The notes below the pieces were generated by a model that did no database searches, was not told the origin of the DNA, and saw only the letters and a program-made list of their open reading frames with translations. This document shows positions 1 through 6,038 of a stretch of 6,038 nucleotides of DNA, in pieces. The stretch covers positions 1 through 6,038 of the forward strand of contig CAJGCN010000078.1 of assembly GCA_904501815.1 (NCBI GenBank), given 5' to 3'. The translations under genes and the position numbers were made by a program. Position 1 is the first letter of the stretch. The number at the start of each line of letters is the position of its first letter. Source of the stretch: an uncultured Clostridia bacterium (GTDB taxonomy: Bacteria; Bacillota; Clostridia; Christensenellales; Borkfalkiaceae).

Positions 1-48
1 AATTTTTTCAACTGTAATTACTGCGCAACCTTTACGCTGAACGCCTTA
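1..48 (-). other. Region after glgA: no terminator and no gene start recognised
   Basis: After the glgA stop TGA and an immediate in-frame TAA, the remaining minus-strand bases show no GC-rich stem followed by a T run, so no intrinsic terminator is visible. The frame after the tandem stops stays open to the window edge but has no ATG, GTG or TTG codon. An 8-bp palindrome (GTAATTAC, 14-21) is too short to interpret. The operon may continue; glgP would be the expected partner. Confidence 0.5.
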
Positions 49-1668
49 TCAAAACGGCATGGCAACGGTATCTGCGTAAAGCTTTTTATACTCTTCAGCC
101 GAGTGTTGCCAAGAAAAATCTGTGGTAATTACCTTCTTTAATAAGGCTTGCCATTCTTCCCCGTTTTTATACAAATCTATAGCTTCGTGAATGACGTATA
201 ACATATCGTAAGGATTGCGAGATGCAAACGTAAACCCATTGCCACCTGACCCGTACGGTTTGATACTGTCGAAAAGTCCGCCCGTTTCCCGAACGATAGG
301 TACGGTTGCGTAGCGGGAAGCGATCATTTGCGAAAGCCCGCAAGGTTCGCTCAACGACGGCATTAAGAACATATCCGCCCCCGAATAAATTTTACGGGAC
401 AAATCCCCGTTAAACGCAATATTTGCCGAAACCTTTGCTTCGTAGCGTTTGCCTAAATCGGTAAAATAATTTTCGTAGCTACTTTCACCCGTTCCTAATA
501 ACACGAATTGAACGTCTTCGTGCAAAACATCTTCTATCACGCTTTGCACCAACTCTACCCCTTTATGCGACACCAAACGGGTAATCATAGCGATCATAGG
601 CACGTTGCGAACGGGTAAGCCGAGCATTTTTTGCAACTCTTGTTTACAAACGGCTTTTTGCGATAAATCTTCTACGGAATAATTCGCAAACAAAGCTTTA
701 TCCGTTTCTGCATTATAAGAAAGTACGTCGATACCGTTCAAAATGCCCGTGAGCTTACTTTCGTTTTTGCAAATCATATCTTCTAAACCGTGCGCATAAG
801 CGGACGATTTGATTTCTTTCGCGTAAGTCGGGCTTACGGTGGAAATTTTCTCGCAACATTCAATCGCCCCTTTCATTAAATTGATACAGCCGTTATATTC
901 TACGAGCCCTTTATACTCTTCGTCGATACCGAACAAATCCCCTAAGATATCCAGCGAAAATTTCCCTTGATATTCTATGTTATGAATGGTAAAAATAGCG
1001 CGAATTAAGCTGTATTTTTCTTGTTTACAATAACTCGTTTTTAAATAAATCGCAGCAAGTGCAGCTTGCCAATCGTGGCAATGCAACACGTCGGGATAGA
1101 AATCGATAAACGGTAAAATCTCCATGACGCTCTTAGAAAAGAACGCAAAGCGTTCGCCGTCGTCGTAATAGCCGTAGCAACCCGTGCGCTTAAAGTAATA
1201 TTCATTGTCGACAAAATAAAATTTTACGCCCTGTTCTTCGCAGGTGAATACCCCGCAATATTGATTACGCCACGAAAGTGCGGTGAAAATATTGCCGAGA
1301 AAAGACATTTTTCTGCGATATTCGGGTTTTATATCCGAATACAACGGCAAAACCACCCGCACGTCGTACGCAGGGTCTTGCGCCAACGCTTTGGGCAACG
1401 AACCGATTACGTCGGCAAGCCCGCCCGTTGCGATAAACGGCGTAGCTTCCGAAGCGACGAATAAAATTTTGCGTTTCGTTTGCACGATAGGTTCTTCCGT
1501 TTTCACCGTTTCAGGAAAAACGGGCGTATCTTTTTCAATCACTTCTACCGTAGCTTTCGTCGGTTTTTTCGCGCGCGTTGCCGTCGACTTTACCGTTTTA
1601 GCGGTTTTCTTCGTTGCGCTCGTAGTCGTTTTTTTCGTAGTTGTCGTTGTACGTTTTGTTTCTGCCAT
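49..1668 (-). CDS. glgA: Glycogen synthase (ADP-glucose type, GT5) with a K/T-rich N-terminal tail
   Basis: Transfers glucose from ADP-glucose to the non-reducing end of alpha-1,4-glucan in the cytoplasm. I start it at ATG 1668 (539 aa), because the in-frame ATG at 1680 lies within the ribosome binding site (GGAGG at 1674-1678). The GT5 fold begins near residue 67 (KILFVASEA). Visible motifs are ATGGLAD (80-86), HCHDW (196-200), HNIEYQG (229-235), GILNGID (308-314), TRLVSHKG with R364 and K369, EPCGL (441-445) and ETGGL (461-465). The catalytic core is therefore complete and the C-terminus looks normal. Two things are odd. Residues 1-65 are an extra low-complexity tail: the first 40 are mainly Thr, Lys and Ala, and the next 25 are more acidic and contain prolines. 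Also, the lysine usually found in the N-terminal KxGG motif is Ala80. It is the last gene of the cluster in this window, 36 nt after glgD, and ends in tandem in-frame stops (TGA TAA). Family assignment is secure; the role of the tail is unknown. Confidence 0.96.
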   Translation of the reverse strand: MAETKRTTTTTKKTTTSATKKTAKTVKSTATRAKKPTKATVEVIEKDTPVFPETVKTEEPIVQTKRKILFVASEATPFIATGGLADVIGSLPKALAQDPAYDVRVVLPLYSDIKPEYRRKMSFLGNIFTALSWRNQYCGVFTCEEQGVKFYFVDNEYYFKRTGCYGYYDDGERFAFFSKSVMEILPFIDFYPDVLHCHDWQAALAAIYLKTSYCKQEKYSLIRAIFTIHNIEYQGKFSLDILGDLFGIDEEYKGLVEYNGCINLMKGAIECCEKISTVSPTYAKEIKSSAYAHGLEDMICKNESKLTGILNGIDVLSYNAETDKALFANYSVEDLSQKAVCKQELQKMLGLPVRNVPMIAMITRLVSHKGVELVQSVIEDVLHEDVQFVLLGTGESSYENYFTDLGKRYEAKVSANIAFNGDLSRKIYSGADMFLMPSLSEPCGLSQMIASRYATVPIVRETGGLFDSIKPYGSGGNGFTFASRNPYDMLYVIHEAIDLYKNGEEWQALLKKVITTDFSWQHSAEEYKKLYADTVAMPF

Positions 1669-1673
1669 ATACT

Positions 1674-1678
1674 CCTCC
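1674..1678 (-). promoter_or_regulatory. Ribosome binding site that fixes the glgA start
   Basis: On the minus strand the sequence reads GGAGG, then AGTAT, then ATG at 1668, which is a near-ideal 5-nt spacing. The alternative upstream ATG at 1680 overlaps this site and would translate it as Met-Glu-Glu-Tyr. No comparable purine-rich site lies upstream of 1680: the preceding bases read CAATAAAGCC. The shorter start is therefore preferred. Confidence 0.85.
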
Positions 1679-1704
1679 ATTGGCTTTATTGAATTAGTCT
1701 TTGT

Positions 1705-2820
1705 TTAAAGCATCGTCCCTTTTTGAATAAAGAACGGAATTTCTTCACAACCGCTTAACTGTCTGCGGTCGGTAATCACGACGTTTTTATCGGTAATCAC
1801 GCAATGCAAGGAAGCTCCTGCACCGATTACGTTGTCTTGCATAATAATCGAATCGCGCACGACTGCTCCTTTTGCAACCTTTACCCCACGAAAGAGAATG
1901 GAATTTTCCACAATCCCTTCAATTTCGCAACCGTCGGAAACGAGCGAATTTTTCACAACCGCTTCTGCGCCGTATTTGGAAGGTGCGCTGTCGCGTACTT
2001 TCGTATACATATCTCTGCCGCCGAACAGCTCGTCGCGGACGGCTTTGTCGAGCAATCTCATATTATGCTTATAATACGCCGCCATGCTCGTCATACTCGC
2101 AAAATATCCTTTAAAATCGTAGCTATAAATTTTTAAAGAAGGTAATTGCTTGGTAAGTATATCTTTTTCAAAGCTCGTAAAGCCGTGTACGGCAGATTCT
2201 TCTACGATATTCAACAGGAATTGACGGTTTAACACCATTACGCCCGCGTAGTAGTTGCCCGTTTCCCCTTTCTTTACGCGCGGACCGTATTTCACTTCTA
2301 AAACTTTTCCGTTTTCGTTGGCATCTACTAACATAATCTCCGAGCTTTTTTCGATTTCGCCGTGATGCGTGACTAACGTAATGTCCGCTTTTTTCTTTTC
2401 GTGCGCGTCGAGAATATCGGAAATATTAAATTTCGCCAACACGTCGCCGTCGCAAAGTACTACATATTTTTCCGAACGCCGAGCCAAAAATCCCGAAAGA
2501 GAGCTGAGCGCTTCTAAACGGGTGGAATACAATTTGTCGTGTCTGTCGGAAAACGGCGGTAAAAGAATAATTCCCCCGTCTTTTCTGGCAAGATCCCAAT
2601 CCTTTCCGCTACCGATATGGTCGATTAACGAACGGTAGTTATTGTTCGTCATCAACCCCACCGTCGTGATGCCCGAATTTACCATATTCGAAAGCTGAAA
2701 ATCAATTACGCGATATCTCCCGCCAAAGGGAATGGATGCGATCGTTCTTCTTCTGACGAGTTCGGGTACGTTGTCTTCGTGAATATTACAAAAAATTACG
2801 CCTAATGCACTTGCTGCCAT
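1705..2820 (-). CDS. glgD: GlgD, non-catalytic/regulatory paralogue of ADP-glucose pyrophosphorylase
   Basis: A nucleotidyltransferase-like subunit of 371 aa, the normal length for GlgD, expected to pair with GlgC and modulate ADP-glucose synthesis. The N-terminal half follows the GlgC fold (FGGRYRVIDFQLSN at about 32-45, WDLARKDGG at about 75-83). The C-terminal part, about 288-350, is a left-handed beta-helix with hexapeptide-like repeats (GCEIEG, GAVVRDSII). Compared with the neighbouring GlgC it lacks the GGxGxRL nucleotide loop (ALGVIFCNIHED instead). The FEEKP sugar-phosphate lysine is replaced by the context YGPRV, and the metal-binding Asp of KDVGT by Ser242 (ASMTS). It does keep the Gly-Asp at 125-126 that aligns with GlgC D129. 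This pattern is known for GlgD and argues that it is not an independent catalyst. It starts at ATG 2820, 14 nt after the glgC stop, and is likely translationally coupled to it. Confidence 0.95.
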   Translation of the reverse strand: MAASALGVIFCNIHEDNVPELVRRRTIASIPFGGRYRVIDFQLSNMVNSGITTVGLMTNNNYRSLIDHIGSGKDWDLARKDGGIILLPPFSDRHDKLYSTRLEALSSLSGFLARRSEKYVVLCDGDVLAKFNISDILDAHEKKKADITLVTHHGEIEKSSEIMLVDANENGKVLEVKYGPRVKKGETGNYYAGVMVLNRQFLLNIVEESAVHGFTSFEKDILTKQLPSLKIYSYDFKGYFASMTSMAAYYKHNMRLLDKAVRDELFGGRDMYTKVRDSAPSKYGAEAVVKNSLVSDGCEIEGIVENSILFRGVKVAKGAVVRDSIIMQDNVIGAGASLHCVITDKNVVITDRRQLSGCEEIPFFIQKGTML

Positions 2821-2828
2821 CTCTTTCT

Positions 2829-2836
2829 CCTCCCTT
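2829..2836 (-). promoter_or_regulatory. glgD ribosome binding site overlapping the glgC stop codon
   Basis: The minus strand reads TAAGGGAGG, so the glgC stop codon TAA (2837-2835) runs directly into the AAGGGAGG site. The GGAGG core (2833-2829) is 8 nt from ATG 2820. This arrangement would let ribosomes terminating on glgC reload onto glgD, which suits two subunits of one complex. The coupling itself is an inference. Confidence 0.85.
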
Positions 2837-4028
2837 ATTCCGTAATATCTTTTTCGTGTTTTTGACCGCTTAAAACGCTTACGCCGTTTGCAACGGAAAT
2901 CCCCCTGCCAAGTACGACGATTTCAGCGTTAGGATCTTTTTCTACGCCGATTTTTGCATTTTCCCCGACCACTACGTTTTCGTCAATAATCGAATAAGAA
3001 ACGGTAGCGCCCGCTTTAATCACGCTGTTGGCAAGCACGACGGCATCTTTTACTAACGCGCCTTTTTCAACCACCACGTTGCTCCCAAGCACGGAATTTT
3101 TAACTTCGCCTTCGATTTCGCAACCGAGCGCAATCATAGAGTTTTCCACAACCCCCGTTTCCCCGATATATTCAGGAGGGGCAAGCGGGTTTCTCGAATG
3201 AATTTTCCAAGATTTATCGCTTACGTCAAATTCGGGTTGTTCGCCAAGCAAATCCATATTTGCTTGCCAAAGAGATGCAATCGTTCCCACGTCTTTCCAA
3301 TAACCGTCGAAGCGGTACGAATACATTTTTTCGCCTGCATTCAGCATAGCCGGCAATACGTCTTTGCCAAAATCTTTGGAAGAGTTTGGATTCTTATCGT
3401 CTTCTTCGAGATACTTAAACAGCTTTTCCGCCGTAAATACGTAGATCCCCATTGAAGCGAGCGTACTTTTGGGAACTTTGGGTTTTTCTTCAAATTGATA
3501 GATAGACCCGTCGTCGTTGGTGTTCAAAATCCCGAAGCGGGAAGCTTCGGATAAAGGTACGTTAATGGCGGCAATGGTACAGTCCGCGCCCGTTTCCTTA
3601 TGCGCTTTGAGCATAGCCGCGTAGTCCATTTTATAAATATGATCGCCCGAAAGAACGAGAACGTATTCGGGATTATACATTTTCATAAAATGCATATTTT
3701 GATAAATTGCGTTTGCCGTCCCTTCAAACCAAGACGAACGGGTTTTCGCCTGATACGGCGATAAAATATGTACCCCGCCGAAGGCTCTATCGAGATCCCA
3801 CGGCTGACCGTTGCCGATATATTCGTTCAAAACGAGCGGTTGGTATTGCGTGAGCACGCCAACGGTATCAATTCCCGAATTGATACAATTCGAAAGCGGA
3901 AAATCGATAATACGGTACTTCGCGCCGAACGCAACGGCGGGTTTTGCAATGTCCGTCGTAAGGGCAAATAAACGACTGCCCTGTCCACCGGCAAGAAGCA
4001 TTGCGACACATTCTTTTCTTCTTTGCAT
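2835..4028 (-). CDS. glgC: Glucose-1-phosphate adenylyltransferase (ADP-glucose pyrophosphorylase), catalytic subunit
   Basis: Makes ADP-glucose and pyrophosphate from ATP and glucose-1-phosphate, the committed step of bacterial glycogen synthesis. The protein is 397 aa when started at ATG 4028. Visible motifs are the nucleotide loop LLAGGQGSRL (11-20), KPAVAFGAKYRIIDFPLSN (29-47), WFEGTANAI (100-108), SGDHIY with catalytic-type D129 (127-132), FEEKP with sugar-phosphate lysine K182 (179-183), and GYWKDVGT with metal-binding D246 (242-249). A C-terminal left-handed beta-helix spans about 292-390 (NSMIALGCEIEG, NSVLGSNVVV). All expected active-site residues are present. A TTG at 4049 would add seven residues (MTVRGST) and overlap the glgB stop, but it lies upstream of a good ribosome binding site that serves 4028. 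The gene sits 17 nt after glgB and 14 nt before glgD. The family is normally allosteric; I cannot infer the effector from this sequence. Confidence 0.97.
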   Translation of the reverse strand: MQRRKECVAMLLAGGQGSRLFALTTDIAKPAVAFGAKYRIIDFPLSNCINSGIDTVGVLTQYQPLVLNEYIGNGQPWDLDRAFGGVHILSPYQAKTRSSWFEGTANAIYQNMHFMKMYNPEYVLVLSGDHIYKMDYAAMLKAHKETGADCTIAAINVPLSEASRFGILNTNDDGSIYQFEEKPKVPKSTLASMGIYVFTAEKLFKYLEEDDKNPNSSKDFGKDVLPAMLNAGEKMYSYRFDGYWKDVGTIASLWQANMDLLGEQPEFDVSDKSWKIHSRNPLAPPEYIGETGVVENSMIALGCEIEGEVKNSVLGSNVVVEKGALVKDAVVLANSVIKAGATVSYSIIDENVVVGENAKIGVEKDPNAEIVVLGRGISVANGVSVLSGQKHEKDITE

Positions 4029-4034
4029 AGTTGA

Positions 4035-4041
4035 CCCCCTT
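4035..4041 (-). promoter_or_regulatory. Ribosome binding site that fixes the glgC start
   Basis: The minus strand reads AAGGGGG, one mismatch from AAGGAGG, followed by 6 nt (TCAACT) and ATG 4028. It lies downstream of the alternative TTG at 4049, so it cannot serve that codon. The resulting N-terminus (MQRRKECVAMLLAGG) has the usual length for Bacillota GlgC proteins. Confidence 0.82.
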
Positions 4042-4045
4042 ACTG

Positions 4046-5938
4046 TCAATTAATTTTTATTAAATACACGCAAGTCAGTTTAGGAATAGAGATTTGAATA
4101 CTGTCTTCCCTGCCGTGACTATACGTTTTTTCCGTGTAAAATACGCGCTTTTTCAATCTTCCGCTACCGCCAAAGCGTACGTTATCGGAATTAAACAATA
4201 CTTTATATTTTCCTTTTTCTGCACCGATACGGTAGTTGATATGGTCAATACCTGCAAAATTAACGATTGCAATCACTTGATTTCCCGCGCGGTCTTTACG
4301 TTTATAAGCGAGTAAATTCGCGTCGCCGTCGTCGGCGGCAATCCACTCAAACCCGTCCCAAGAATCTTCGATTTCATAAAGCGCAGGCGTATTTTTATAG
4401 CAATGATTAAGTTCTTTTACGCACTCGGAAAGTTTTTTGTGCGCAGGGAAGTCTTTTAAGAAAAATTCTACCCCTTCTTTATAATTCCATTCTTTAAACT
4501 GACCGATTTCGCTACCCATAAAATTCAGCTTTTTACCGGGATGAGAAAGCATATAACCTAAAAAGCAACGCACGCCTGCGAATTTTTCTTCGTAGTCGCC
4601 GGGCATTTTATTGATAAGCGATCCTTTTCCGTGAACCACTTCGTCGTGAGAAATGGGTAAAACGTAGTTTTCCGAAAAGGCGTACATCATTGAAAACGTC
4701 AATTGATTATGATGAAATCTTCTATACAAAGGATTTGTGGTAATATAAGAAAGAACGTCGTTCATCCAACCCATATTCCACTTGAAATTAAAGCCGAGTC
4801 CGCCCATATCCGTAGGTCGGGTGACGAGCGGCCAAGCGGTAGATTCTTCCGCTACCATTAAAGCGTGGGGGAAATATTTAAAAACCGTTTCGTTTAAACG
4901 GCGCAAAAAAGCAACCGCTTCGAGGTTTTTGTTCTCGCCGTAAATATTCGGCGTCCATTCTCCTGGCTTTTTATCGTAGTCGAGATAGAGCATGGAAGCA
5001 ACCGCGTCTACTCGCAATCCGTCAATATGATAGGTTCTGAGCAAAAATACCGCGCTGGAAATCAAAAACGCTACGATTTCTTTTCTGCCGTAATCAAATT
5101 TTCGCGTTCCCCAGCCTTCGTTTTCCCTTCTGTCCCAAGCGTACGGTTCGTATAACGGTTCTCCGTCGAATTCGTAAAGGCCAAAATCGTCTTTCGGGAA
5201 ATGCGCGGGAACCCAATCGAGTATGACTCCAATACCCTTTTGGTGAAAGCTATCCACTAAAAACATAAAATCTTGCGGAGTTCCTAAACGGGAGGTAATC
5301 GAAAAATATCCCGTCACCTGATATCCCCACGATCCGTCGAAAGGATGTTCCGTAAGAGGCATGATTTCTACGTGCGTATACCCCATTTCCACTACGTATT
5401 CAACAAGTTCTGTGGCAAGTTCGCGATAGGTTAAAAAACTGCCGTCTGCGTGTTTTTTCCAAGAAAGCAAGTTGACTTCGTAGATATTTACGGGCGAAGC
5501 GTAGATATTTTTATGTTTTTGCTTGTCCAAATATGCCTTATCTTGCCATTTATATCCCGATAAATCGTAAACTTTTGAAGCGTTGGACGAATATTCACCA
5601 GGAAGCTCGGAATGGAAAGCGTACGGGTCGGCTTTATACAGCGTTCGTCCGTCCCAAGTTTGAATACAATATTTATAAGAATCGTATTGTTTTACGTTCG
5701 GAATAAAAATCTCGAAGGTTTGGTCGTCAATTAATTTATGCATAATGTGCGCCGACGAATCCCAGCCGTTGAATTCCCCAACGACGGAGACGCTTTTTGC
5801 TCTCGGCGCCCATACTCTGAATACATATCCTTTTCTTCTGTTTAAAACAATCGGATGCGCCCCCATTATTTCGTGAGAATGAAAGTTTTCACCCTGATGA
5901 AATAAATACAAAGGATAATCCGTTTGGAATGCGTTCAT
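4046..5938 (-). CDS. glgB: 1,4-alpha-glucan (glycogen) branching enzyme, GH13
   Basis: Cuts alpha-1,4-glucan chains and re-attaches the fragment through an alpha-1,6 bond, branching glycogen in the cytoplasm. The 630-aa protein has a CBM48-type beta-sandwich at about 38-115 (FRVWAPRAKSVSVVGEFNGW), a GH13 catalytic barrel at about 150-510, and a C-terminal beta domain to 630. The GH13 motifs are all present: region I DWVPAH (241-246), region II GLRVDAV with nucleophile D311, region III AEEST with acid/base E364, and region IV SHDE with D432. WGYQVTGYFS (204-213) is the branching-enzyme signature near the start of the barrel. The protein lacks the extra N-terminal domain of the roughly 730-residue enterobacterial enzymes; its length matches Bacillus-type GlgB. 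The start at ATG 5938 is set by a GGAGG 6 nt upstream. An in-frame ATG at 6037 would add 33 residues encoded by promoter and leader DNA, and is rejected. It is the first gene of the cluster. Confidence 0.97.
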   Translation of the reverse strand: MNAFQTDYPLYLFHQGENFHSHEIMGAHPIVLNRRKGYVFRVWAPRAKSVSVVGEFNGWDSSAHIMHKLIDDQTFEIFIPNVKQYDSYKYCIQTWDGRTLYKADPYAFHSELPGEYSSNASKVYDLSGYKWQDKAYLDKQKHKNIYASPVNIYEVNLLSWKKHADGSFLTYRELATELVEYVVEMGYTHVEIMPLTEHPFDGSWGYQVTGYFSITSRLGTPQDFMFLVDSFHQKGIGVILDWVPAHFPKDDFGLYEFDGEPLYEPYAWDRRENEGWGTRKFDYGRKEIVAFLISSAVFLLRTYHIDGLRVDAVASMLYLDYDKKPGEWTPNIYGENKNLEAVAFLRRLNETVFKYFPHALMVAEESTAWPLVTRPTDMGGLGFNFKWNMGWMNDVLSYITTNPLYRRFHHNQLTFSMMYAFSENYVLPISHDEVVHGKGSLINKMPGDYEEKFAGVRCFLGYMLSHPGKKLNFMGSEIGQFKEWNYKEGVEFFLKDFPAHKKLSECVKELNHCYKNTPALYEIEDSWDGFEWIAADDGDANLLAYKRKDRAGNQVIAIVNFAGIDHINYRIGAEKGKYKVLFNSDNVRFGGSGRLKKRVFYTEKTYSHGREDSIQISIPKLTCVYLIKIN

Positions 5939-5944
5939 AAAATA

Positions 5945-5949
5945 CCTCC
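5945..5949 (-). promoter_or_regulatory. Ribosome binding site that fixes the glgB start
   Basis: The minus strand reads GGAGG, then TATTTT, then ATG at 5938, a 6-nt spacing. The resulting N-terminus (MNAFQTDYPLYLFHQGE) resembles short GlgB proteins. This excludes the longer reading frame that opens at 6037. Confidence 0.9.
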
Positions 5950-6002
5950 GTAAAACAAAGCGCGATAACTTCAAAAAAATCGTACGGTTGTTTACTATCT
6001 TT

Positions 6003-6031
6003 ATTATACTACATTTTTTATTTTTTTTCAA
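6003..6031 (-). promoter_or_regulatory. Sigma-A type promoter of the glg operon
   Basis: The minus strand carries a -35 box TTGAAA (6031-6026; one mismatch to TTGACA), a 17-nt A-rich spacer, and a perfect -10 box TATAAT (6008-6003). Transcription should begin near 5996, giving a leader of about 58 nt before glgB. No other convincing promoter is seen in the short gaps between the four genes, so this one probably drives them all. I see no clear operator, cre-like site or riboswitch in the leader. Confidence 0.85.
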
Positions 6032-6038
6032 GGGCATA

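Noticed and set aside
6..11. A TTGAAA hexamer on the minus strand, identical to the operon's -35 box, as the -35 of a promoter for a following gene.
   Set aside because: The matching -10 position falls outside the window, and a single A-rich hexamer is expected by chance in such sequence.
1549..1668. The DNA encoding the K/T-rich tail might be a simple microsatellite or slippage tract.
   Set aside because: Thr, Lys and Ala codons vary along the tract and there is no exact tandem unit, so it is low complexity at the protein level rather than a DNA repeat.
1474..1668. The GlgA N-terminal extension as a signal peptide or export signal.
   Set aside because: It contains no hydrophobic core; charged and polar residues run throughout, and the enzyme family is cytoplasmic.
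1283..1708. Plus-strand reading frame of 141 codons, antisense to the glgA 5' end, with a strongly hydrophobic Val/Phe-rich C-terminal part resembling a membrane segment.
   Set aside because: The hydrophobicity arises from reading the Lys/Thr codons of the GlgA tail backwards (complements of AAA and ACG give Phe and Arg/Val-type codons). It has no ribosome binding site that I can see and lies almost wholly within a secure gene.
3827..4009. Small minus-strand reading frame (60 codons) inside glgC, and several plus-strand frames of 67-110 codons inside glgC, glgD and glgB.
   Set aside because: All are out-of-frame shadows of well-supported genes, with no recognisable domains and no independent translation signals.
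5939..6002. Attenuator, riboswitch or catabolite-repression (cre) site in the glgB leader.
   Set aside because: The only inverted repeats seen are a 6-bp CGTACG palindrome and a 4-bp CGAT/ATCG pair around a T run, both too weak. No sequence close to the cre consensus was found by eye.

Overview
The window is one complete four-gene glycogen biosynthesis cluster, all on the minus strand. In transcription order (right to left) it reads glgB, glgC, glgD, glgA. A GlgC followed by its degenerate paralogue GlgD is characteristic of Bacillota. The order glgB-C-D-A matches the start of the classic Bacillus glgBCDAP operon, recalled from general knowledge. The A/T-rich intergenic DNA, strong GGAGG-type ribosome binding sites and a near-consensus sigma-A promoter also fit a Bacillota host, probably of the Clostridia type. 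I cannot name a genus.

Layout, following transcription. At 6003-6031 is a TTGAAA-17-TATAAT promoter, followed by a leader of about 58 nt. Then come glgB (branching enzyme, 630 aa, starting at 5938), a 17-nt gap, glgC (ADP-glucose pyrophosphorylase, 397 aa, starting at 4028), a 14-nt gap, glgD (regulatory paralogue, 371 aa, starting at 2820), a 36-nt gap and glgA (glycogen synthase, 539 aa, starting at 1668). The last 48 bases (1-48) hold no recognisable terminator and no recognisable gene start, so the operon may continue beyond the window; glgP would be the expected next gene. There is no gene-free stretch longer than about 100 bases.

The enzymes form one pathway. GlgC, probably together with GlgD, makes ADP-glucose from glucose-1-phosphate and ATP. 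GlgA adds the glucosyl units to alpha-1,4 chains, and GlgB introduces the alpha-1,6 branches. Every member has a good ribosome binding site. For three of the genes (glgB, glgC, glgA) the longest reading frame overstates the true N-terminus, and the ribosome binding site shows the real start.

Most of the window is ordinary, well-known metabolism, and I see no sign of a new defence, mobile or regulatory system. The notable features are both in GlgA. It carries a lysine/threonine/alanine-rich tail of about 65 residues ahead of the normal glycogen synthase start, and the usual lysine of its ADP-glucose-binding KxGG motif is an alanine.
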